A stretch of 64,000 nucleotides of DNA from CAVVUF01 sp963751425 (lineage in GTDB: Bacteria > Chloroflexota > Anaerolineae > Anaerolineales > UBA4823): assembly GCA_963751425.1 (NCBI GenBank), contig CAVVUF010000002.1, positions 1,364,001 through 1,428,000 of the forward strand. The letters run 5' to 3'. The translations under genes were made by a program, and so were the position numbers. The number at the start of each line of letters is the position of its first letter. Position 1 is the stretch's first letter. Under the pieces are notes generated by a model. It saw nothing but the letters and a program-made list of their open reading frames with translations, ran no database searches and was not told where the DNA came from. Shown here piece by piece: positions 1-7,773 of the stretch.

Positions 1-331
1 GGCAAACCACCTCAATGGGTTCTCGCGTAGGAGCCTGCCAGCCCGTTTGCTGGATTTGAGCGATGTCTTCCGTCGCATCATGCAGGCGGCGCAGGAGCCG
101 CGCGGCCGAGATCAATATTTCGTCGGAACGCAGTGCTTCAGGCAGCGGATAATGACCTACCAGACCCGGGATGTAACTCAGCACCTCCCGTCCCTGCTCA
201 TCATACCCGAGCGGAGCTGGGACCTCCTGGATCCCCTTGGCTCTCAAGTGTTCTAGAAGCCAGTGGACTTGTTTGGTCCAGGACCCCGTTCCACGGCGCA
301 CTGTATCACCCAGGCGGGTAACCCGGCTCAT
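1..331 (-). CDS. Phosphotransferase (APH/choline kinase superfamily), C-terminal part outside window
   Basis: N-terminal 110 residues of a protein-kinase-fold small-molecule phosphotransferase, read on the complement from ATG at 331 with a GGGGG stretch about six bases upstream. The frame is open to base 1. Visible are a hinge-like segment VLSYIPGLVGHYPLP near residue 60 and a helix LLRRLHDA near residue 90. The sequence stops at EVVC, just where the catalytic HxD loop is expected, so the active site lies outside the window. Family members phosphorylate aminoglycosides, choline, homoserine or similar small molecules; the substrate here cannot be told. It is followed on the same strand by GNAT and hydrolase genes that may not share its promoter. 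Confidence 0.75.
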   Translation of the reverse strand, partial: MSRVTRLGDTVRRGTGSWTKQVHWLLEHLRAKGIQEVPAPLGYDEQGREVLSYIPGLVGHYPLPEALRSDEILISAARLLRRLHDATEDIAQIQQTGWQAPTREPIEVVC

Positions 332-363
332 ATTACCCCCGCTTAATTCTTCTTCAACCATCT

Positions 364-1188
364 TTACCAGCCGATATCCTTTAGAAAGCCCCGCACGACC
401 CGCAGATACTCCGCATAGTTTTCCCTGCGGATGTTGTGGCCTGCCCCGCTCAGGTGTGCCACCCGGATATAGTTGTTCATCTTCGCCGCTTTCTTGGCAA
501 TCTCCGGCGTCACGATGGCACCTTTCTCGGGTTCAGCGGTGATCAGCAGTGTTGATCGAACGATCCCGCGCACGACCTCTTTCCACTCGAAACGGATCGG
601 CGGCAGCGCTTGGATGAAGTTGTAATCGAGCTGTTGCTTAGATTCGGCCCACGGGCGCAGCTCGGCTTCCTGCCAGGTGGGGCTGTCGTGGCGGCACTTG
701 TCCATCAATTCTTCCACGCTCATGTTCTGTATCTCCAGGAGCCATTCCCGGAAAGGATTGGTGCTTTTTTCCGCTTGCTCTTTTTCCTCAGTCGGCGGTT
801 CAACCCGCCAGGCAGGGTCCTCCAGGATCAGGGCCCGCGCCAGCCCGGCAAAGCGCCCGCCCAGCTCGGCGGTCACGCTGGCGCCCATCGAATGCCCGCC
901 CACCACTGGCTGCTCCAGCCGCAGCGCCTCGATCAACGCGGCCGTGTCAGCCGCCATGTCGATCGCCTCGCCGGGTTGAATCCGAGCCGAGAGTCCATGG
1001 CCGCGTGCATCCGGCAGGATCAGGTCATAATCGGCTTCCAGATCATGCGCCACCGGCGTCCAGCATTTTCCGTTGTCAGAGAAGCCGTGCAAGAGTACCA
1101 GCGGCGGCTTATCGCCGCGGCCAGTACGGGTGTAGTGGATGTTTACCTTGTTGACAGTGATGTCGTCTTCAAACCATTGATGAGTCAT
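364..1188 (-). CDS. Alpha/beta hydrolase
   Basis: Serine hydrolase of the alpha/beta fold, probably cytoplasmic; substrate unknown. The oxyanion-hole region LVLLHGFSDN lies near residue 30, the nucleophile elbow GGHSMGAS near residue 100 and the catalytic His probably in GAGHN near residue 255. DARGHGLS is the usual family segment before the elbow. I chose ATG 1188 because it has AAGGAAAAGAAA immediately upstream; an in-frame ATG at 1212 would add eight residues. It overlaps the 3' end of the upstream GNAT gene by 20 bases, so the two are probably co-transcribed and translationally coupled. Length (274 aa) is normal for esterase or epoxide-hydrolase-like members. Confidence 0.85.
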   Translation of the reverse strand: MTHQWFEDDITVNKVNIHYTRTGRGDKPPLVLLHGFSDNGKCWTPVAHDLEADYDLILPDARGHGLSARIQPGEAIDMAADTAALIEALRLEQPVVGGHSMGASVTAELGGRFAGLARALILEDPAWRVEPPTEEKEQAEKSTNPFREWLLEIQNMSVEELMDKCRHDSPTWQEAELRPWAESKQQLDYNFIQALPPIRFEWKEVVRGIVRSTLLITAEPEKGAIVTPEIAKKAAKMNNYIRVAHLSGAGHNIRRENYAEYLRVVRGFLKDIGW

Positions 1189-1798
1189 TTTCTTTTCCTT
1201 TCCCAGATTCAATTATATACCGCATCACCGGACGGCGCTCCGACCGTCTGGCGACCACCTGGAAACCGAGTCTTTCATAGGTCGATTGGATGCCCATATA
1301 GCGCTCGTAGGGGAGCAGCTTGGTGATCTCGGTCCTCAGTGGGTAGCTCTCTATGATCCTTGCCCCTTTCGACTGCGCATAGCCAATAGCCGCCTGGATC
1401 AAGAGCTCCGTCATGCCTTTGCGCCGGTAGTCCTGTGAGACAAAGAAGCAGGTGATCGACCAGACCGGCTGGTTGTCCACGCGCTTGAGCGTGCGGGAGC
1501 GTTCCAGCACGGGATAGTCATCGCGTGGGGCGATGGAGCACCAGGCTACAGTCCGATGCGCATCGTATGCCAGGATGCCGGGGATCTTTCCACCCTTCAC
1601 GATGGCCTTGAAAGCTCCTTTATTGCCGTCGCCGTAACCACGCTGGCAGTCCGCCCGCCGGGTCCGCCAGTACATGCACCAGCAGCCATTCTGGACGCCG
1701 TGTTCCTCGAACAGACGCTCGAAATCCAGCCAGCGCTCCGGTGTAAGGGGATAGTATGTGAAATCCTTGGAATTCAAATTTGGTTGATCTTGATTCAT
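1169..1798 (-). CDS. GNAT family N-acetyltransferase
   Basis: Acetyl-CoA-dependent acetyltransferase of 209 residues. The acetyl-CoA pyrophosphate-binding motif is the QDYRRKGMTELL segment (about residues 125-136), preceded by a beta strand and followed by a long helix. An N-terminal GCWCMYWRTRR segment (residues 38-48) with two cysteines is typical of one GNAT subgroup of unknown substrate. Upstream of the ATG there is only a weak purine stretch (AGAAAG). Its 3' end overlaps the hydrolase gene, suggesting a two-gene unit. The role could be detoxification or modification of a small amine; nothing here decides. Confidence 0.85.
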   Translation of the reverse strand: MNQDQPNLNSKDFTYYPLTPERWLDFERLFEEHGVQNGCWCMYWRTRRADCQRGYGDGNKGAFKAIVKGGKIPGILAYDAHRTVAWCSIAPRDDYPVLERSRTLKRVDNQPVWSITCFFVSQDYRRKGMTELLIQAAIGYAQSKGARIIESYPLRTEITKLLPYERYMGIQSTYERLGFQVVARRSERRPVMRYIIESGKGKENDSSMV

Positions 1799-1818
1799 CG
1801 GATTGTCTTTCTGGATAA

Positions 1819-2460
1819 TTATGGCAGAAGCAGCCTCGACAGGGTATCATCCAACCACGCCACATAACGCTCCCTCGACCAGCCGCCCTCGCTCCTCAGC
1901 AGGTTGAAAAGCTCAGGGCTGGTGATCGCCCACACGATCTCCGCTGCCTGTTTCTCGTCCAGCCCTGCTCGCAAAGGACCATGCGCAGCGAGGCTTGCCG
2001 TGAATGCCTTCATATTCCGCATACGATTCTGGAGGATATTCTTCAGCAGCGCGGCGATCTCCGGTTCGGTCTTGGCTGCCAGGCGTATGACCTCAAAAAG
2101 CGGCGCCACGCGCTCCAGGATGGGCGAGATATCCTGAGCAAACCGGTGCAGCTGGCGGACAGGATCCGCTTCATGGAGCACTGCTTGGGGACCGGGCCTC
2201 TCCAGCAGGGGAATGGGCTGCTCGTCGCCTCCCACGGCAATGTCAATCAGGCTGGTCAGGATGGTGCGTTTATTACCAAAGATCGCAAAGACCGTCTCTG
2301 GCGCCACGCCAGCTGCTTCGGCGATGGCACCTATGCTGGCTCCGCTGTAGCCGCGTTCCAGGAAGATCTGTCTCGCTGCCTCCAGGATTTGGCGGCGGGT
2401 CTCTTGCGCTTGCGCCTGGCGGCGGGTGGAATTGTATGCACGTTTAGTTTGAGATGACAT
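1819..2460 (-). CDS. TetR/AcrR family transcriptional regulator
   Basis: Dimeric repressor of 213 residues. An N-terminal TetR DNA-binding domain (about residues 15-62) shows the expected order: helix RRQILEAARQIFLERGY, then IGAIAEAAGVAPETVFAIFGNK, with the recognition helix around VAPETVFAIF. The C-terminal ligand domain is Leu/Ala-rich and gives no ligand clue. The gene is divergent from a SnoaL-like gene, and the 147-base spacer carries two facing promoters and an inverted repeat, so autoregulation plus control of the neighbour is likely. It lies 20 bases upstream of the GNAT gene on the same strand. Confidence 0.92.
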   Translation of the reverse strand: MSSQTKRAYNSTRRQAQAQETRRQILEAARQIFLERGYSGASIGAIAEAAGVAPETVFAIFGNKRTILTSLIDIAVGGDEQPIPLLERPGPQAVLHEADPVRQLHRFAQDISPILERVAPLFEVIRLAAKTEPEIAALLKNILQNRMRNMKAFTASLAAHGPLRAGLDEKQAAEIVWAITSPELFNLLRSEGGWSRERYVAWLDDTLSRLLLP

Positions 2461-2466
2461 TTCCTC

Positions 2467-2495
2467 TTGACATTCTGACTAATTGGATGTAATAT
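2467..2495 (+). promoter_or_regulatory. Sigma70-type promoter for SnoaL-like gene
   Basis: TTGACA at 2467-2472 and TAATAT at 2490-2495 with a 17-base spacer. Transcription would start near 2502, inside the palindrome at 2498-2512, leaving a leader of about 105 bases before the ATG at 2608. Confidence 0.7.
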
Positions 2496-2497
2496 AT

Positions 2498-2529
2498 CTG
2501 TATTCAATACAGTATAACATTATTGAATA
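2498..2529. promoter_or_regulatory. Putative TetR operator (inverted repeats)
   Basis: A perfect 15-base palindrome (7-base arms CTGTATT/AATACAG around a central C) occupies 2498-2512. Overlapping it, half-sites TATTCAATA (2501-2509) and TATTGAATA (2521-2529) form a perfect 9-base inverted repeat whose centres are 20 bases apart, about two helical turns. The repeats cover the start region of the rightward promoter and the -10 and spacer of the leftward one. A bound repressor dimer pair would block both. Confidence 0.65.
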
Positions 2530-2539
2530 TGGCTGTCAA
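2511..2539 (-). promoter_or_regulatory. Sigma70-type promoter for the TetR gene
   Basis: On the complement, TTGACA (bases 2534-2539) and TATACT (2511-2516) are separated by exactly 17 bases. The right half-site of the inverted repeat lies in the spacer and the left half-site is just downstream of the -10 box, so the regulator would repress itself. Confidence 0.7.
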
Positions 2540-2607
2540 TTAGAATAAGTTTAACCGATAATTTCAACCAACACAACCAAAATTTACAGGTAAATAAGGA
2601 GTCTCGA

Positions 2608-3033
2608 ATGTCAACCGAAGAAAATAAAACCGCTTTACGCCAGGTGATCGAAGAAGCCTTCAACAAAGGCAACTATGCTGTCCTGCGCGAAATTTTCAAT
2701 CCAAATTTTGTTGAGCACCAGTATGGTCTGCATCCTACCATCGAAGGCATGCAGGGTGATATTCAATTCCTGCGCACGGCCTTCCCCGATTTCACCCTCT
2801 CCATTGAAGATTTGCTTGCCCAGGGAGATCAGGTCTGGGTGCGCATGACCGCCCGCGGCACGAACCTGGGCGGGTTCATGGGCCCACCCAACGGCAAGTC
2901 CATCCAAATCACCGTCATCGATATCTGCCGGTTTGAGGATGGCAAGATTGTCGAACACTGGGGTGTACCCGACCGCTTCGCTCTGTTGGCGCAGCTTGGG
3001 CTGCTGCCTCAAGCGCAGCCGCAAGGGATATAA
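2608..3033 (+). CDS. SnoaL-like ester cyclase / NTF2-fold protein
   Basis: A 141-residue alpha+beta barrel protein of the SnoaL-like cyclase/limonene-epoxide-hydrolase superfamily. Typical pieces in order are helix ALRQVIEEAFNKGN, FVEHQYGLHPTIEG, the FPDFTLSIEDLLAQGDQVWVRM strand pair, and the ending FEDGKIVEHWGVPD. Members act on small ligands or are stress-responsive proteins of unknown activity. A good AGGAG ribosome site precedes ATG 2608. The gene is divergent from a TetR gene with shared operator sequence, so it is probably the regulator's target. From 3034 to about 3320 I see no gene. Confidence 0.85.
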   Translation: MSTEENKTALRQVIEEAFNKGNYAVLREIFNPNFVEHQYGLHPTIEGMQGDIQFLRTAFPDFTLSIEDLLAQGDQVWVRMTARGTNLGGFMGPPNGKSIQITVIDICRFEDGKIVEHWGVPDRFALLAQLGLLPQAQPQGI

Positions 3034-3320
3034 TTTCTATCAACAGATCGATCCTGGCCTCCCGTTCCAGCGTTGAACAATTCCACAACTCACCCATCCT
3101 GTGTGGCTGACGTGGGGTGAGAGCTGAGACGGGAGGCTAAATTATAGGTGTTGTGACTGACTTGTAAAATCCCAAATCTACCTGCCGGAAGGCAGATTAA
3201 AGAAGGTTTTTAGGGTCCCCCGATCTTGGTCAAGGAGATCGTCGAAATGATCGATGGAGTGGAAGGCACTACCGTACTCACGCCCTGGGTAAAAGGGTTA
3301 TAATTTGGTTGGGAAAGCCG

Positions 3321-3555
3321 ATGACCACTGACCGTCCACCTGCCTACATCGTTTGGAGCACGGACCAAATTGATCTGTCCGACCCCTTTCAGCATCGCTG
3401 GTATATCCAACAGGTGCTGACTCATGGCCGGATCGAGGATGTACGCCGCTTGAATTTGGATGAGATTGCTGCATGTGCTAGATGCCATCATCCTACCGGA
3501 TGATGTGCGCGCCCTCTGGCAGCGATTTTTGGAGAGACGCCATGCTCAAGGGTAA
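3321..3555 (+). pseudogene. Short partner gene of the AbiEii-like protein, frameshifted
   Basis: A protein of about 78 residues that precedes the nucleotidyltransferase. It starts at ATG 3321 (GGGAAAG upstream) and reads DLSDPFQHRWYIQQVLTHGR and then LNLDEIAA. Near 3466-3475 the coding sense moves to another frame (LDAIILPDDVRALWQRFLER) ending at a TAA at 3553-3555, so a one- or two-base indel breaks it. The end overlaps the next start by 14 bases, implying coupling. The sequence does not resemble the winged-helix AbiEi antitoxin, although its position suggests an antitoxin or cofactor role. That role is inference only. Confidence 0.6.
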
Positions 3556-4213
3556 GGGTATACTCTCGAATTTTCAGAAGTCTTTTTTAAAACTTTTCGC
3601 CGGCCTGCCTGATCAGGAACATTTTTACCTGACCGGAGGTACGGCTTTAGCAGAATATTACCTAGGCCATCGGCTTTCGTTTGACCTGGATTTATTCACA
3701 AGTGAAACCGATCTTATTCTTCCATTCTCGTACCGGGTGGAACAGGCTGCCCATGCTACTGGTTTTCACATGAAGGTTATGCGCCGCTTCGCCAGCTTTG
3801 TCGAATTTCAGGTCAGCCATGGTGAAGTTGTTCTCAAAGTTGATATTGCGCTTGATTCACCTTTTCGCCTTGCTCCAACTGAACTAGGTGATGTCGGAGT
3901 GATGATCAATGATTTTCAGGATATCAAGGCCGATAAAACTCTGGCATTCTTTGGCCGGGCTGAACCTCGAGACGCGATTGATTTATATTTTTTGCTGCAA
4001 AATACCCGTTTTGACGATCTGGCAGAACTGGCCCGCCAAAAAGATACTGGCTTTGATCTGTACTGGTTCGCCGTTGCCCTGAACCGGACCGAGAAATTTC
4101 CGGATGAGATCGAACGCTGGCCGGTCAAGATGCTGGTGGCGTGCGACCCGGTTGAATTGAAGCGCTTATTTCAGGGTCTTGCCATGCATATTATGTCCAG
4201 TCATACCGGATAG
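3542..4213 (+). CDS. AbiEii/AbiGii-like nucleotidyltransferase
   Basis: A 223-residue nucleotidyltransferase-fold protein of the AbiEii toxin family. The signature is the YLTGGTALAEYYLGHRLSFD segment (about residues 30-49), followed directly by LDLFT: a GG..A motif, then HR.S.DLD with the metal-binding acidic pair. Relatives transfer nucleotides to tRNA or other targets and act in abortive infection (type IV-like toxin-antitoxin). ATG 3542 is chosen over an upstream in-frame start at 3482 because GGAGAG lies six bases upstream and the first residues then match family N-termini. It overlaps the preceding short gene by 14 bases. Family assignment is firm; toxicity is inferred. Confidence 0.82.
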   Translation: MLKGKGILSNFQKSFLKLFAGLPDQEHFYLTGGTALAEYYLGHRLSFDLDLFTSETDLILPFSYRVEQAAHATGFHMKVMRRFASFVEFQVSHGEVVLKVDIALDSPFRLAPTELGDVGVMINDFQDIKADKTLAFFGRAEPRDAIDLYFLLQNTRFDDLAELARQKDTGFDLYWFAVALNRTEKFPDEIERWPVKMLVACDPVELKRLFQGLAMHIMSSHTG

Positions 4214-4329
4214 GCTCTGCGTTCCTCCGGCATTAATCAGATCCCCTCTCCATGGTCATCGCCAACCAGTCCAAGAGTCCTTTCGTGCACGCTCAAGATT
4301 TGTGAATAGCAAGCATCGTGATCAGAATC

Positions 4330-5073
4330 CTATTCCCACCGGAAGAATTTTACTGCCAAGATGCTTGATAATACCAGGAGCAGGCTGAGCACGACCAGCT
4401 CCAACCGGTGCGCCGCCCAGGTTTCACCTTTCCACAGTCCCTGGAGCAGGGTCACGACATACGTCAGCGGGATGAAACGTGCAATGGCACGCATTCCGGC
4501 GGGCATGATCTCCATGGGAATCGTCGCCCCGGATAGGTAGATCATCGGGTAGAGCAGCACATTGCCTACAATGCTAGCCGTGCGCACATTCGGCATCAAG
4601 CCTGCCAGCAGCATCCCCACTGCAAAGAAGCTCAGGCAGCTCAGCACAAAAGCAGCCAGGACGCTCAAAGCATTCCCATCAAACCGCAGCCCATAAAACA
4701 GCTTGCCCGCCAGGATGAGCAGTCCCATCCCCGCCAAGGTCATCAGAAATTGCATCACCAGTTGGGCTCCCAACACGCTTGCCGGGCTTACCGGAGTGGC
4801 TCGGAAACGTTTCAAGATGCCCCGCTCGCGGTAGTTCGCCAGGGTAATGGGCAGGGAGATCAGCGCGCTGAGCCCAATGATCAGCGCCGTGTAGGCTGGC
4901 ACCGAGGCATCCACGGTGCCATACCCTCCGTGTTCAGGGGATGGCTCGTTGCCGAAGATAGCACCGAATAAGAACAGCAGCATCAGCGGCACCACCAGGG
5001 TGAAGAAAGCCATGATCGGAAACCGGAAGTATAGTTTAATTTCGATCAGGGTAAGCTTCCAAAAACCGCGCAT
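4330..5073 (-). CDS. ABC-2 type transporter permease
   Basis: Integral membrane subunit of an exporter (247 residues) with about six hydrophobic segments, for example FTLVVPLMLLFLFGAIFG near residue 25 and YTALIIGLSALISLPITLA near residue 60. The order and the ERGILKRFRATPVSP loop near residue 85 are typical of ABC-2 permeases in drug, lipid or polysaccharide export. It lies 15 bases downstream of the ATPase gene on the same strand, so the two form one transporter. The substrate is not evident. Confidence 0.9.
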   Translation of the reverse strand: MRGFWKLTLIEIKLYFRFPIMAFFTLVVPLMLLFLFGAIFGNEPSPEHGGYGTVDASVPAYTALIIGLSALISLPITLANYRERGILKRFRATPVSPASVLGAQLVMQFLMTLAGMGLLILAGKLFYGLRFDGNALSVLAAFVLSCLSFFAVGMLLAGLMPNVRTASIVGNVLLYPMIYLSGATIPMEIMPAGMRAIARFIPLTYVVTLLQGLWKGETWAAHRLELVVLSLLLVLSSILAVKFFRWE

Positions 5074-5088
5074 TTATCCTTCTCTCGT

Positions 5089-6018
5089 TCAATCTCGCAT
5101 CGCTCGCCCAGTCAAATGCAGGAAGACATCTTCGAGAGTAGGTATTTCCATCCGGATTTCGTTGAATTTGACTCCCTGCGCGGCGAACAGGTTGACCACC
5201 TCCGTGATCAAGGGGGGCTGGCCTGGTTGTGCGGCGCGGCCATACACGATGATTTGCTGCCCATCCTGCTCCACACGGGTCACGCAGTCCAAGGCTTTCA
5301 GGGTTTGGGGGTCGTAGCTGTTTTGGATGGTTAAGATCACGCGGCTCTCTGCACCCAGGCTGCTCACCAGGGAGGACGGCGTATCCAGGGCGACCACGCG
5401 CCCGTAGTCCACGATCGCCACGCGATCGCACAGCTTCTCAGCTTCCTCCATCAAGTGAGTCGTCAGGAAGACGGTGCGTCCCTCGGAGCGGATCTCGCGC
5501 AGCAGCTCCCAGATCGTCTGGCGCGCCTGCGGGTCGAGGCCGGTGGTCAGCTCGTCAAAAAAGACCAGCCGCGGGTGGTTGATCAATGCCAGGGCGATGA
5601 ACAGGCGCTGCTGCTGGCCGCCCGAAAGCTGCGAGATGTAAGCCGATTCTTTCTCAGTCAGCCCGAGGCGTTCCAATAAGCTGTGCCAGTCTGCCGGGTT
5701 CGGGTAGAACGAGGCAAACAGGTCCAGGGCTTCTCCGACTTTAAGGCGGTCTGGCAGCTGGGCTTTCTGAAGTTGGGTCCCGATCACCAGGCGCAGGCTG
5801 CGCTCCTGGCGCACCGGGTCAAACCCCAGCACAGACACTTCACCGCTGTCGAAGGTACGCAGCCCTTCCAGGCACTCGATCGTGGTCGTCTTTCCAGCGC
5901 CGTTGGGTCCGACCATCCCGAAGATCTCCCCTTCGTTCACCTCCAGCGACAAGTCATCGACCGCAATCGTCTTCCCATAGGTCTTACGCAGATGGCTGAC
6001 TCGGATCACAGATGACAT
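5089..6018 (-). CDS. ABC transporter ATP-binding protein (DrrA/CcmA-like)
   Basis: Nucleotide-binding subunit that powers the permease encoded next. Walker A is GPNGAGKTTT near residue 37, the signature LSGGQQQR near residue 135 and Walker B LVFFDELTTGLD near residue 155; the DELTTGLD variant and the extra C-terminal domain of about 80 residues fit drug-exporter ATPases paired with ABC-2 permeases. ATG 6018 gives the usual N-terminus MSSVIRVSHLRKTYG. A GTG at 6030 overlaps the upstream stop by four bases (GTGA) and is a credible alternative. Operon order: membrane protein, ATPase, permease. Confidence 0.92.
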   Translation of the reverse strand: MSSVIRVSHLRKTYGKTIAVDDLSLEVNEGEIFGMVGPNGAGKTTTIECLEGLRTFDSGEVSVLGFDPVRQERSLRLVIGTQLQKAQLPDRLKVGEALDLFASFYPNPADWHSLLERLGLTEKESAYISQLSGGQQQRLFIALALINHPRLVFFDELTTGLDPQARQTIWELLREIRSEGRTVFLTTHLMEEAEKLCDRVAIVDYGRVVALDTPSSLVSSLGAESRVILTIQNSYDPQTLKALDCVTRVEQDGQQIIVYGRAAQPGQPPLITEVVNLFAAQGVKFNEIRMEIPTLEDVFLHLTGRAMRD

Positions 6019-6026
6019 GGCTTGTC

Positions 6027-6467
6027 TCACATCCCGGTTACGCCGCGCTGCACGAAGGCTAGCACCGCCATGCTCAGGAATAAGGCCGCCGCGAGGATCG
6101 TCCAGCCCCTGCCGGCCAGTGAGGCCAACCCCAGCAATCCTCCGCTGCCGGCGAAGAACAGCGTGACGTAGCCGATCACCATCCAGCGCACCTGGCGAAA
6201 ATCGATTTTCAATACATAATCCAGCAGCAGCTCCACGAACAACCAGGCCAGCATGCAGCCGATCTGGATGTAGTAAAGCGGCGGCCTGCCCACCTGGGGG
6301 GCTTTAATGAGCAGGTAGACCAGCGGGATGGCCAGGAGCAGCTCGAAAATCCCGATCCAATGTTCAACCTGAGGTTTTCCCCACAGTCGAAAGATGAACA
6401 CCAGGATCGCTGAAATAAAGAAAGTTACGGCAACGATGGCACCCAGGATATTCAATTTTTCACGCAT
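6027..6467 (-). CDS. Four-helix membrane protein
   Basis: A 146-residue integral membrane protein with four hydrophobic segments (about residues 8-28, 37-56, 65-87 and 97-140). I do not recognise a named family with certainty; small proteins of this shape often sit beside ABC-2 exporters. It is followed by the ATPase with a possible four-base overlap and preceded by a RidA gene ten bases upstream, so all four probably form one operon read leftward. An AAAGGGA purine run precedes ATG 6467. Confidence 0.7.
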   Translation of the reverse strand: MREKLNILGAIVAVTFFISAILVFIFRLWGKPQVEHWIGIFELLLAIPLVYLLIKAPQVGRPPLYYIQIGCMLAWLFVELLLDYVLKIDFRQVRWMVIGYVTLFFAGSGGLLGLASLAGRGWTILAAALFLSMAVLAFVQRGVTGM

Positions 6468-6477
6468 AGGGTTCCCT

Positions 6478-6825
6478 TTACTTCTTATACGCAGTTCCCT
6501 CCACCATCACCAGGCAGTCTTCGTCGATGAACTCGGTGGTGGAGGTCATCCGGGCTGGGAAGTGGTCCTTCTCGAAGTAAGCATCGAAACGCTTCTCCAT
6601 CTCCGGCAGGTCCTGGATATGCTTAAGCCATACGTTCACCTTCACCAGGTTTTCGAAGCTCAATCCCAGCTTGCCGAGGGTCTCCTGCATGTACTCCATG
6701 GTATGATCCAATTGTTCGGCAAAAGTATCTCCGGAACCGCGGTGCAAGCCCAGGAACACATAATCTCCCGCCTCGACCGCCAGGGAATAACTGTAGGGGG
6801 TTGGAATTCTTTTTATGTCAGACAT
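6478..6825 (-). CDS. RidA/YjgF family protein
   Basis: A 115-residue Rid-family protein, typically a trimer hydrolysing reactive enamine/imine intermediates to ketoacids. The active-site Arg is present in FPARMTS (about residue 91), matching the catalytic Arg of RidA. AGGAG sits seven bases before ATG 6825. The N-terminus is short compared with canonical RidA but the fold is complete. It appears to be the first gene of the unit leading into the ABC exporter; the functional link is unclear. Confidence 0.88.
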   Translation of the reverse strand: MSDIKRIPTPYSYSLAVEAGDYVFLGLHRGSGDTFAEQLDHTMEYMQETLGKLGLSFENLVKVNVWLKHIQDLPEMEKRFDAYFEKDHFPARMTSTTEFIDEDCLVMVEGTAYKK

Positions 6826-7059
6826 ATACTGCTCCTGTTAGGGTGATGAACGGAGAAGCCATATTTTCCCTTCTCTGTGTCATTTTTGTTAATATTCTAT
6901 AGCATTTTCAAGAGATCGGGGGCGATATCGACGACATAATTTTTCCTGGATTAACATAAATAGACCAATGATTCCAAAAGCGAATCTGGTAATCATTATT
7001 ATATATATAGTAGTATAATTAATATAGTATCAAAATGATATTATCAGCAGGAGATATGT

Positions 7060-7308
7060 ATGGCAATCTACACACACCGGGTCCAAGCAGTTTTAACCGA
7101 AGAACAGTACGAAATGCTGCGCGAGCTGGCTGAAAAATCAGGCCAACCGGTCAGCCTTTTGGTGCGTGAAGCGGTTGAAAAGGTTTATTTTGAGAGAATA
7201 GATCTCGATCGCCGCCAGGCCGCCTTGGGCCGCCTTTTAGGGCTGGATGCACCGGTTGCCTCCTGGTCTGAGATGGAAGAAGAGATCCAACGCGGGGCTG
7301 TAGAATGA
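7060..7308 (+). CDS. Ribbon-helix-helix antitoxin-like protein
   Basis: An 82-residue protein with a beta strand YTHRVQAVLTEEQY followed by two helices (MLRELAEKSG, SLLVREAVEKVYF), the pattern of CopG/RHH DNA-binding dimers. The C-terminal half should wrap the toxin. It overlaps the PIN-domain gene by four bases (ATGA), the usual antitoxin-toxin coupling. The 230-base AT-rich region upstream holds two direct copies of ATATAGTA (7005-7012, 7022-7029) 17 bases apart, a possible operator. AGGAGA precedes the ATG. Confidence 0.8.
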   Translation: MAIYTHRVQAVLTEEQYEMLRELAEKSGQPVSLLVREAVEKVYFERIDLDRRQAALGRLLGLDAPVASWSEMEEEIQRGAVE

Positions 7309-7751
7309 CATCCCAACCTGTGTTCATGGATGTCAATATTCCCATGTACGCAGCGGGACAGCCGCATGCATATAAAGAATCCTGCACATGGATCATGCAG
7401 GAGATTGCCTTTGGTCAGATTTCAGCAGTCATCGATGTCGAGATCGTTCAAGAAATCTTTTATCGGTATGGTGCCCTAAAACGTTGGGACCTGGCGATAA
7501 GCATGGCAGCGGCTGTTTTGGATATCATCCCTGTCGTATTACCCGTCACTCAGGTGGAAGCGCGCCTATCGGTCTTGTTATTTGAGCAATATGCCAGGGG
7601 CGGCATAACCGCACGCGACGTGATCCATATTGCTGTTATGCAGAACAATGCCATCAAAGAGATTATCTCAACAGATGAGCACTTCGACAAGGTGGATAGC
7701 CTGACCCGGTTAGATCCATTGAGGTTGTTCGAAAACAGAACAAGGCGGTAA
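7305..7751 (+). CDS. PIN-domain ribonuclease toxin (VapC-like)
   Basis: A 148-residue PIN domain. The Mg-binding acidic residues appear as D9 in FMDVNI, a Glu in VIDVEIVQEI near residue 45, D in ARDVIHIA near residue 104 and D in ISTDEHFD near residue 122, in the correct order and spacing. VapC toxins cleave tRNA or rRNA when released from their antitoxin. Start ATG overlaps the antitoxin stop. It is convergent with the lipase gene 23 bases downstream, with no clear terminator between them. Confidence 0.85.
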   Translation: MTSQPVFMDVNIPMYAAGQPHAYKESCTWIMQEIAFGQISAVIDVEIVQEIFYRYGALKRWDLAISMAAAVLDIIPVVLPVTQVEARLSVLLFEQYARGGITARDVIHIAVMQNNAIKEIISTDEHFDKVDSLTRLDPLRLFENRTRR

Positions 7752-7773
7752 GTTTCCCAGGAGGCTAGCCCCG

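Noticed and set aside
610..1326. 238-codon plus-strand frame
   Set aside because: Antisense to hydrolase and GNAT genes, no ribosome site, no domain.
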